Origin: Deltaproteobacteria bacterium
GTDB lineage: Bacteria > Myxococcota > Polyangia > Haliangiales > Haliangiaceae
Assembly: GCA_018262455.1 (NCBI GenBank)
Contig: JAGSPR010000251.1
Coordinates: forward strand, 1 to 9,816
Direction of reading: 5' to 3'
DNA length: 9,816 bases
In this document: positions 1 through 6,371 of the stretch, in pieces
How positions within the stretch are numbered: position 1 is the first letter of the stretch
How the letters are laid out: each line of letters opens with the position of its first letter
Notes under the pieces: generated by a model
The model's input: only the letters and a program-made list of their open reading frames with translations
Databases searched by the model: none
Told to the model about the DNA's origin: nothing
Position numbers and translations under genes: made by a program

Positions 1-408
1 CGCGGCGCGAGCGTCGCGCCGGCCACGCCAACGCCCCCGCAGACGCCCCCGCCGCCGCTCGAACCACGTCAGCACGAGCGGCTTCCCTATGCGCGCCCGA
101 TCCAGCTGCGGTGCCGGGACTGGAAGCACTTCATCACGCTCCACACGCGCGACCTGAGCCGCGGCGGCCTGTTCGTGAAGACGGCGTCGCCGCTCGCGAT
201 CGGCACTGGCGTGCAGCTCTCGCTGATCCTCCCCGATGGCACCAGCCTCGACCTCGCGGCCACGGTCACCCATATCGTGACGGCCGACCGTGCACGTCCC
301 GACGCGATGGCCGGGATGGGGCTGCGCTTCGAGGCAGATGACGAGCGCAGCCGGAAGATCGACGAGCTGGTGCGTCATGCGGTCGGCGCGGCCGCTCGCG
401 GCGGCTGA
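1..408 (+). CDS. PilZ-domain protein, C-terminal part (5' end outside window)
   Basis: The frame is open from base 1 and has no start codon before GTG 175, which lies inside the conserved domain, so the gene begins upstream of the window. The visible part opens with a Pro/Thr-rich linker (partial residues 7-22). A PilZ domain follows: R23-x3-R27 (RQHER), then D51-L-S53-R-G-G56, which fits the DxSxxG motif, then beta strands ending in GMGLRF. RxxxR plus DxSxxG is the known cyclic-di-GMP binding signature of PilZ, and both halves are intact, so ligand binding is plausible. The form 'DLSRGGLFVKT' resembles the PilZ-like paralogous domain family of Myxococcus. In such proteins PilZ is usually the output or receptor module of a larger protein; the partner domain is not visible here. 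The domain call is good, the physiological role unknown. Confidence 0.85.
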   Translation, partial: RGASVAPATPTPPQTPPPPLEPRQHERLPYARPIQLRCRDWKHFITLHTRDLSRGGLFVKTASPLAIGTGVQLSLILPDGTSLDLAATVTHIVTADRARPDAMAGMGLRFEADDERSRKIDELVRHAVGAAARGG

Positions 409-498
409 CGCGACCGCGCGAGCCCACGCCGACGCCCTGATCGCCGGCAGCAGCTGGCGTCTTGAGCACGGCAGTTCGAACAGGTAACGTCGTCTGCA

Positions 499-1152
499 GT
501 GCCACCTCCCGTTCGCGGTTCGAACAGTGAGCCCGAGATCCGCGCCGTGATCTTCGACGTGGGAGGAGTCCTGATCCGGACGGAGGACCGCGGACCACGC
601 AGCGACGTCGAAGGCGCGCTCGGACTTGGAAATCGAGAGCTCGAGCAGCTGGTGTTCCAGAGCGAGGTCGGCACGGCGGCGCAGCTCGGCGCCATCACCG
701 ACCCCGAGCTCTGGGCATGGCTGGGCGAGCGGCTTGGGCTCTCGGCCGACGCGATGGAGCAGGTGCAGACGGGGTTCTGGGGTGGGGATCGCGCGAATCT
801 CGTGCTGCTCGACCTCGTCCGTCGGCTTCGGCCGCGCTACAAGCTCGGCATCATCAGCAACGCCTCCGACGCGCTCCACCGAGTGCTTGGACCCGTGCAC
901 GGGATCGCGGCAGCGTTCGATGTCATCGTGGGCTCCGCCTACGAGCGTGTGATGAAGCCGGACCCGCTCCTCTACACGCGGGCGCTTGATCGGCTGGGTA
1001 TGCGTCCCTCCGAAACCGTGTTCGTGGACGACTCGCTCGACAACTGTCGGGGTGCCCAGGCAGTCGGCATGCATGCAATCCACTACGCCACGGACACGGA
1101 CGTCGAGCTCGAGCTCGCGCGACTCGGGGTTCGATGCGGCGTGCCGGGCTGA
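499..1152 (+). CDS. HAD-superfamily hydrolase (phosphatase-like, subfamily IA)
   Basis: This is a soluble 217-residue protein carrying all four HAD motifs. Motif I is FDVGGVL with nucleophile D20; the usual second Asp is Gly, as in the well-known 'DxGGV' group that includes sugar-phosphate phosphatases such as E. coli YihX. Motif II is LGIISN with S120, motif III is K153 in MKPDP, and motif IV is VFVDDS with D177/D178. A helical cap occupies roughly residues 30-105, and the length is normal for the family. These enzymes hydrolyse phosphomonoesters through an aspartyl-phosphate; the substrate cannot be read from the sequence. The GTG at 499 gives a 13-residue tail before the first strand. GTG 547 is an in-frame alternative but sits almost on motif I. 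The 3' end overlaps the start of the GH15-like gene by 19 bases, which suggests co-transcription and a sugar-phosphate substrate (inference). Confidence 0.9.
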   Translation: MPPPVRGSNSEPEIRAVIFDVGGVLIRTEDRGPRSDVEGALGLGNRELEQLVFQSEVGTAAQLGAITDPELWAWLGERLGLSADAMEQVQTGFWGGDRANLVLLDLVRRLRPRYKLGIISNASDALHRVLGPVHGIAAAFDVIVGSAYERVMKPDPLLYTRALDRLGMRPSETVFVDDSLDNCRGAQAVGMHAIHYATDTDVELELARLGVRCGVPG

Positions 1153-3308
1153 GCCGGGTGCCCGGAGCGAGCCCCGATCCGCCCGGCTTCCCCCTCGGCG
1201 AGCTCGACACGCCGGGCGAGCTCGCCGGGGACTCCGCCGCTGCAGCCGACACCGGGGACGACCACCCGCTTGCGGAGGGCCGGCTTGATCCCACCGAGCT
1301 TCGGAGCGTGGCCGAGCAGGCGCTGGGCGAGCTGCGGGGGCGGATGCGTGAAGGACGCCAGCTCTCGCCGGAGCGCGACGGCGAGTGGTTCGGAGTGCTG
1401 GTGAAGACGTTGGGGGTCCGATCCTCGCAGCTGGGCCCGGATGGACAGCCGCAGATCGTGATGACAGATCCTCGGAACATCGGGCGCGAAGTGAGGCTCT
1501 CCGCCTCGCTGACGATCGAGTTCATCAACGCGAAGCCCTCGCGCCTCCAGGCGCTCGCCGATACCTTGAACGCGATGCTGGCGGCCACCGACTACCGTCC
1601 GCGGGTGGTGAACGATCTGGGTTATCGGCGCTCGCTGCACGTCCACAACGCCGAGGTCGCCGCCAGGCTGTCGCGCCGATACACGCGCGAACAGTTCGCC
1701 GGCCTGTTCCAGCTCGCGATGACCAACGGCGTGTTCGAGATCCAGATCGACCCATCCACCGGGATCCCGGAGACCACCGAGATCACCGGCGACGAAGACC
1801 CGATCATGAAGCACTTCTGGGTCTCGGACTTGTGCCAACTCGGGGCGATCCAGGATGACGCGCGCTACGCGGATAGCCGCCCGCGCGCGCTGCAGAGCCT
1901 TGCGACGTTCTATCAGAGCGAGGCGGGCGCCTTCTGGAGCGCGGTCAACCGCCCCGAGCCCTACCGGCGACTCGATAGCACCACGGGGGTGCACCACATC
2001 TTCACCCCCGCGCTGACGCGATTCGGGTGGCTGCTGCCCAAGCGGCTCGAGTCACATGGCCTGGCGCTGTCCGAGCTGGTCGGCGCGGTGATCTCGGGGG
2101 TGGTGCGGAGCGATAGCTGGGGCCTCGCCGAGCCAAGCTCGGAGGTGCTGCAGTCCATCGCATGGCTGGTGAGGTACTTCGCAGCCATCGAGTACTGGCA
2201 CGCACCATCCAACGGGGTCTGGGAGGAGCTGGCTGCCCCGACCGGCCTGACCTCGGACATCAGCTTCGTGAGGCAAGCGCTCGAAGCGGTGATCGACCTG
2301 ATGACCAACCCGGCCTACGAGGGCAAGCTCGGTCGGGTCCGGGAGGACCTCAGTAGCCAGCTCGGACCGCCGGGGCCGAACGGCGAGCCGCGACAACCCT
2401 GGGGCGCGTTGCTCGGAGACGAGGAGGCGCTGAGGGCGCTCGCGCGTCAGGGCGAAGCCGTGGTCCGGAGCCGGCTGACCCGGCGCCCGCCGGTCGAGAG
2501 CGAGGATCGCCTCGCCGATGGCGAGGTGATGGCCGACGCCGCGCTCGCCTTCGCCTGCTCCGCGAGCCTCACGCTCGAGCAGGACCCGATCGACGACGTG
2601 GAGGCGTACGTCGAGGTCCTCGCATTCCTCGAACAGCGGCTCATGCGCCCGAACGGCATGATCAAGTACGAGCCGATCGATCTGGTGGGCAGTGATGGCT
2701 CGAACAACCGCGTCGGGGACAGCTACCTCGCGCCCGACTGGGGACTGATGACAGATGGGAGGGGGCGGCTCAGCTTCCACAAGGAGACGTTCGAAGACGA
2801 GCTCGAGATGCCGATCACGATGCTCGAGCCGAGCAACGCAGACCGGTTCATCACCCGGGCGCGGTATGCGGTCCCCGGCAAGGAGGCGGAGTGGACGTTC
2901 GTCACCTCCGAGCTCGCCCACGCCTACAATGTTCAGCTCGGGAAGCTGCTCGCGGTGCTGGCCGGTCTCGCGCGTGATCCTGACCCGCGCGAGCAGGCGC
3001 TGCTCGAGAGCTTGGTGGACAAGACGACCGAGCTGATGAACCGCTCGTACGCACAGATCACCGGCGGCCTGTTGGACGCGAGGACGATGGTGAAGGCCAA
3101 TGGCCGAACTGGGCCGAGCTGGCGAGTCCCCGAGGCATATCAGCACGTCACGACGCTGCGCATCGGCGAGGACGGCGAGCGGGAGACCGCGATGATGCCC
3201 GGGGTGAACACCCCGCTAGGCTGGTCGACCGCAGCCTTGTGGCGGGTCTCGCAGCTGTTCGCGCACAACCTCGAGCAGCTCGAGGCCTACCTGGCGCGCC
3301 AGCGCTGA
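1134..3308 (+). CDS. GH15 / phosphorylase-kinase-subunit-like (alpha/alpha)6 protein
   Basis: This 724-residue protein has no signal peptide or membrane segments, so it is probably cytoplasmic. Its first 60 residues or so are Pro/Gly/Asp-rich and probably disordered. The rest is helix-rich and resembles the six-hairpin toroid of GH15 glucoamylases and phosphorylase kinase regulatory subunits. Supporting motifs come in the expected order: HFWVSD (W229, D232), similar to the GH15 'WTRD' subsite; W363-E364-E365 followed by a Thr/Ser turn and a long helix, like the glucoamylase general-acid 'WEE' segment; and VPEAYQ (E667) followed by a TPLGWSTAALW segment near residues 705-715, like the catalytic-base region and its Trp-Ser helix. 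If the alignment holds, both acids are kept, implying an inverting alpha-glucan hydrolase rather than a purely regulatory subunit. ATG 1134 overlaps the HAD gene and is preceded by CGGGG; GTG 1158, just after the HAD stop, is an alternative start. The reading frame is certain, the family assignment moderate; it could also be another (alpha/alpha)6 enzyme. Confidence 0.6.
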   Translation: MRRAGLSRVPGASPDPPGFPLGELDTPGELAGDSAAAADTGDDHPLAEGRLDPTELRSVAEQALGELRGRMREGRQLSPERDGEWFGVLVKTLGVRSSQLGPDGQPQIVMTDPRNIGREVRLSASLTIEFINAKPSRLQALADTLNAMLAATDYRPRVVNDLGYRRSLHVHNAEVAARLSRRYTREQFAGLFQLAMTNGVFEIQIDPSTGIPETTEITGDEDPIMKHFWVSDLCQLGAIQDDARYADSRPRALQSLATFYQSEAGAFWSAVNRPEPYRRLDSTTGVHHIFTPALTRFGWLLPKRLESHGLALSELVGAVISGVVRSDSWGLAEPSSEVLQSIAWLVRYFAAIEYWHAPSNGVWEELAAPTGLTSDISFVRQALEAVIDLMTNPAYEGKLGRVREDLSSQLGPPGPNGEPRQPWGALLGDEEALRALARQGEAVVRSRLTRRPPVESEDRLADGEVMADAALAFACSASLTLEQDPIDDVEAYVEVLAFLEQRLMRPNGMIKYEPIDLVGSDGSNNRVGDSYLAPDWGLMTDGRGRLSFHKETFEDELEMPITMLEPSNADRFITRARYAVPGKEAEWTFVTSELAHAYNVQLGKLLAVLAGLARDPDPREQALLESLVDKTTELMNRSYAQITGGLLDARTMVKANGRTGPSWRVPEAYQHVTTLRIGEDGERETAMMPGVNTPLGWSTAALWRVSQLFAHNLEQLEAYLARQR

Positions 3309-3330
3309 GGGCTCGGTTTCCAGGGCCCCG

Positions 3331-4647
3331 TCAGGAGAGCCCACCACGCGGTTGCAGCTCGGTGCGCCCCGAACCTGGGTGACTCGAGCCTTGCAGGTCG
3401 TCGTAGAAGCTGGCGAGCTGGCGAGCGACCGCACTCCAGGTGTAGCGCTCGACGGTCAGCTCTCTTCCGTTGTTCCCCAGGCGCCGCTGAAGTAGCGGAT
3501 CGTCGCAAACCCGCCCCGCCGCGTCGGCGAGCTGGTCGGCTCGTCGCGGCTCGAAGGTGAACCCGGTCTGATCGTCGAGCACGATACTCTGTAGCCCGCC
3601 GACGCGACTGCCAACGACCGGAGTGCCACACGCCATCGACTCGAGCGCGATCAACCCGAATGGCTCGTAGTGACTGGGCACCACACAGACATCCGCAGCG
3701 GAGTAGTAGGGGGCAAGTCGGTCGTGGTCGATCACGCCCGAGAGGCAGATCTCCTCGACCACGCCGAGCTCCTGCGCCAGTAGCTGCAGCTCTGCGCGAT
3801 AGTCGATGTCGGCCTGGCGCTGGCAGCCTCCGCCGACGATCAATGTCCGCACGCACGAATAGCGTGGCTTGAGGAGGGCAGTCGCGCGAACGAGCGTGTC
3901 GACTCCCTTTCGCCGGTCGAACCGGCCCACATAGAGCAGAATCTTTGCTTCGGCAGGCAAGTCCAAGCGTTCGCGGCACTCCGCGCGATCGGCAGGAAAG
4001 AACGACCGGATATCGACTCCGCATGGAATTACCCGGATCGACCCCAGACCGGAGTAGAGCTGACGCAGCTCGCTCTCCTCTTGAGGACTCGTAGCGATGA
4101 TGCAGTCGGCTTGTTCCAGGATCTCTCTCTCGACCCGGAGGCGGTCACTGCCGCTCGGAGGTGCGTTCCCGGTCACCCTGAACTTGACCCTGCCGAGCGC
4201 GTGATAGGTGTGGGTGAGCGGCGCCTGGATTGACTTGCGGATGCGAAGTCCCACATAGGCGGAGTTCCAGTAGTTCGTGTGAATGACGTGATAGCGGTAG
4301 TTGTTCTCCTCGGCGTAGCGCACCACCGCGTCAGCCCACTCGTCGGAGAACGGCATGAGATCGTCCGAGCCCACGTGCGCCATGGGACCGGCGGCGAGCC
4401 GGATGGTGCGGACCTGAGCGTTCAGCGGCTCGATGCGGGGCTGCGAGGGATCCGAGAGCCGAGTGAACATGTCGACCTCGAAGCCCAGTGCGCCAAGGGC
4501 GAGGCCGACCTCTTTGACGTAGACGTTCAGCCCCCCTGCGCTCCCGTTCCCCGCGGCCAGCATCGGATCACCGTGCAAGGCGAGCAACATGACGCGCCGT
4601 CGCCCTGGAAGCGCGCTCGGTGCAGGGATGGTCGGTGGACGAGTCAC
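3331..4647 (-). CDS. GT4-family glycosyltransferase (MshA / sucrose-phosphate-synthase-like)
   Basis: This is a 438-residue GT-B retaining glycosyltransferase that moves a sugar from a nucleotide donor to an acceptor, probably cytosolic or on the inner membrane face. The N-terminal domain has the acceptor-side loop HGDPM...GSAGGLNVYVKE (about residues 25-46), the form found in MshA and sucrose-phosphate synthases. The C-terminal donor domain has YVGRFDRRKGVDTLVRA and the E-x7-E motif YEPFGLIALES (E328, E336), followed by MACGTPVV. All key residues appear intact and the length is typical. The start is GTG at 4647 with a good AGGGAG ribosome-binding site six bases upstream. ATG 4590 (residue 20) is a weaker alternative. 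The stop lies 22 bp from the convergent GH15-like gene, and the start faces the MATE transporter gene across a divergent region. The acceptor is not predictable from the sequence; linkage to glycoconjugate synthesis is inferred from its neighbours. Confidence 0.93.
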   Translation of the reverse strand: MTRPPTIPAPSALPGRRRVMLLALHGDPMLAAGNGSAGGLNVYVKEVGLALGALGFEVDMFTRLSDPSQPRIEPLNAQVRTIRLAAGPMAHVGSDDLMPFSDEWADAVVRYAEENNYRYHVIHTNYWNSAYVGLRIRKSIQAPLTHTYHALGRVKFRVTGNAPPSGSDRLRVEREILEQADCIIATSPQEESELRQLYSGLGSIRVIPCGVDIRSFFPADRAECRERLDLPAEAKILLYVGRFDRRKGVDTLVRATALLKPRYSCVRTLIVGGGCQRQADIDYRAELQLLAQELGVVEEICLSGVIDHDRLAPYYSAADVCVVPSHYEPFGLIALESMACGTPVVGSRVGGLQSIVLDDQTGFTFEPRRADQLADAAGRVCDDPLLQRRLGNNGRELTVERYTWSAVARQLASFYDDLQGSSHPGSGRTELQPRGGLS

Positions 4648-5004
4648 GAACTACTCCCTGGCTCCGCGAACCCTGCGTGATTGACTCGTACCCGTTGACT
4701 GAGTTGGCCCCGGATCTCCCGGCACGCGATCGACATCTCAGATCGTGAATCCACAGCCGTCTTGAACAACAACGACACGTGCTCACGCTATCTCGACGTC
4801 GCGGCGCGCACCATCCAACGTGGTCGAAAACTTCCGGCCATTGCTCGCCGCTGCATGGTCCGTTTCCGAATGGGTCCCCGCGACACACATTCCCCGACGT
4901 CCGTGATCGTGGAAGGATCCGAGCCGTGGCATGCGCAGCGTGTCGACCACGAAGTTCGCGCGGCCGGCTTGAGCCGCGAGCATCGACCAGATACGGTCGG
5001 GCAC
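4648..5004. promoter_or_regulatory. Divergent intergenic region between the GT4 and MATE genes
   Basis: About 357 bp separate the GTG start of the leftward GT4 gene from the preferred start of the MATE gene, so promoters in both directions should lie here. The MATE reading frame stays open leftward to a TTG at 4762, but the extra 81 residues are polar and lack family similarity, so they are treated as non-coding. The Shine-Dalgarno sequence of the GT4 gene lies at the left edge. TTGACT occurs twice (about 4681 and 4695), but neither copy has a convincing -10 partner at 16-18 bp. An 8-bp inverted repeat, ACGAGTCA at 4639-4646 and TGACTCGT at 4682-4689, flanks the GT4 start and could be an operator. 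No sigma-70 promoter can be called with confidence. Confidence 0.4.
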
Positions 5005-6360
5005 GTGACAGCACGAGCGCAGGGAGAGGCACGCGCCTTGATCTGGCTCGCCGTCCCGCTCGTCGTTCAGGAGCTCGGATACCAGGCCCTGTCGTTCCTT
5101 GACATGGCGATGCTCGGCTCGTTCGGAGGACCCGCACTGGGCGGTGCCGGTCTCGGCAACATCATCTTCTTCACGTTCGTCTCGCTGGGGACGGGCTGCA
5201 TCATCGGAATGGATGCGCTCGTCGCGCGGGCCTTCGGCGCCGGCAAGCCGGGACAAGCACGACACATCCTCCGGCAAGCGATCCGGTTGGCAGTCTACCT
5301 GTCGGTCATCTGTTCGGTGCTCGTCTATGGCGCTGTCTGTCTGCTACCGACGTTCGGCGTCCAGCAAGACATCGCGGACGCCGCGCGACAGTACGTCACC
5401 GGGCGGATTCCCAGCGTGCTTCCATTCTTCGTGTTCATCGCGCAGCGCTCGTATCTGCAGGCCAAGGGGCTGACTCGACCGATCGTGATCGCGATGCTCG
5501 TGGTGGTCGTGGTCAATCTGATCGCAGCCGCACTCTTCATCTACGGCGATCGCGCATTACTCCGAGTCGGACTACCGGAGCTTGGTTTACCCGAGCTCGG
5601 TGCGTTCGGAAGTGGACTCGCCGTGTCAGTGGCGGCGCCGCTCTGGGTGCTCGTGCTCGGAGCGGCGATCCGGGTGGATGCCGTACCTGCAAGCGTCGTA
5701 GAAGACCCGGACACGCTCCGGCACATCGTACGGCTCGGCGTGCCGATCGGGCTGCAACTCGTCGCCGAGATCGGGATCTGGTCCTTGTTTGGTGTGCTCG
5801 CTGGCAGATTGAGTGTCGCTGACTCGACCGCCAACCAGATAGGTATCGTGATTGAGTCTCTGAGCGTGACTTGCATATCGTGGAGCATCTCGACGGCGGT
5901 CGCGGTGCGGGTTGGGCGGAGCATCGGCACGGGCGACATCGAACGCGCGCGATACGTGGGCGCGCTCGGCATGCGGATGGCGATCATCGCCACGAGCTGT
6001 CTCGCCGCCGTGCTCCTGCTCGTCGCTGGGCCGTTGTCGCGGGTATTCTCCGACGATCCGGCCACACTCGAGATCTCGAGTTCACTCCTCGTTGCAGTCG
6101 GCATCTGCCAGATCGCCGACGGCGCCCAGCTCGCGGGCGTCGGTGCGTTGCGGGGCATCGGCGACACCCGGGCTTCGTTCCTGGCCGTCTTCGTCGGTCA
6201 TTACGGCGTCAGCTTGCCACTCGCACTGCTGCTCTGTTTTGGTCTTGGATTCTCGACTCTGGGGATGTGGTGGGGAATCACGATGGGCCTCGCCTTGACG
6301 GCGATCGTCATTGCCGCGCGGTTCGCTCGGCTGTGCGCGCTCGGTGCCCGAATCACCTGA
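5005..6360 (+). CDS. MATE-family multidrug/solute transporter
   Basis: From GTG 5005 this is a 451-residue membrane protein with about 12 hydrophobic segments, the normal size for the MATE (NorM/DinF) family of Na+- or H+-driven exporters in the inner membrane. The two halves show the family's internal duplication: VARAFGAGKPGQARHI after TM2-TM3 in the first half matches VRVGRSIGTGDIERARYV in the second. 'LRGIGDTRASF' near TM10-TM11 is also typical. A short tandem LPELG-LPELG lies in the central loop (DNA about 5575-5600). The start is uncertain. The frame is open upstream to TTG 4762, with ATG 4870 and GTGs near 4900 as alternatives, and none has a convincing ribosome-binding site. GTG 5005 was chosen because family similarity begins directly after it. 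The gene is followed by the GT2-transglutaminase gene after only 11 bp, so it may export that enzyme's product (inference). Substrate unknown. Confidence 0.88.
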   Translation: MTARAQGEARALIWLAVPLVVQELGYQALSFLDMAMLGSFGGPALGGAGLGNIIFFTFVSLGTGCIIGMDALVARAFGAGKPGQARHILRQAIRLAVYLSVICSVLVYGAVCLLPTFGVQQDIADAARQYVTGRIPSVLPFFVFIAQRSYLQAKGLTRPIVIAMLVVVVVNLIAAALFIYGDRALLRVGLPELGLPELGAFGSGLAVSVAAPLWVLVLGAAIRVDAVPASVVEDPDTLRHIVRLGVPIGLQLVAEIGIWSLFGVLAGRLSVADSTANQIGIVIESLSVTCISWSISTAVAVRVGRSIGTGDIERARYVGALGMRMAIIATSCLAAVLLLVAGPLSRVFSDDPATLEISSSLLVAVGICQIADGAQLAGVGALRGIGDTRASFLAVFVGHYGVSLPLALLLCFGLGFSTLGMWWGITMGLALTAIVIAARFARLCALGARIT

Positions 6361-6371
6361 AAGAACCTCGC

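Noticed and set aside
2189..2206. TGGCACG sequence resembling a sigma-54 -24 element
   Set aside because: It lies inside the GH15-like coding region and has no TTGC -12 element at the required spacing.
1083..3146. Long minus-strand open frames opposite the GH15-like gene
   Set aside because: They are antisense shadows of a GC3-biased gene; no domains and no ribosome-binding sites were seen.
3309..3330. Bidirectional terminator between the convergent GH15-like and GT4 genes
   Set aside because: Only a 4-bp GGGC/GCCC pairing with a long loop and no T-tract is present in the 22-bp gap.
4762..5004. N-terminal extension of the MATE frame from TTG 4762 (81 extra residues)
   Set aside because: The extension is polar and Arg-rich, unlike MATE N-termini, and has no ribosome-binding site at the TTG. 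Family similarity starts only after GTG 5005.
4783..5277. Minus-strand frame of 164 codons across the MATE 5' end
   Set aside because: It overlaps the first MATE membrane segments and shows no protein family features.
5871..6371. Upstream extension of the GT2-TGase frame inside the MATE gene
   Set aside because: It overlaps the well-supported MATE coding region in another frame, its translation is Arg-rich and low-complexity, and GT2 similarity begins right at ATG 6372.
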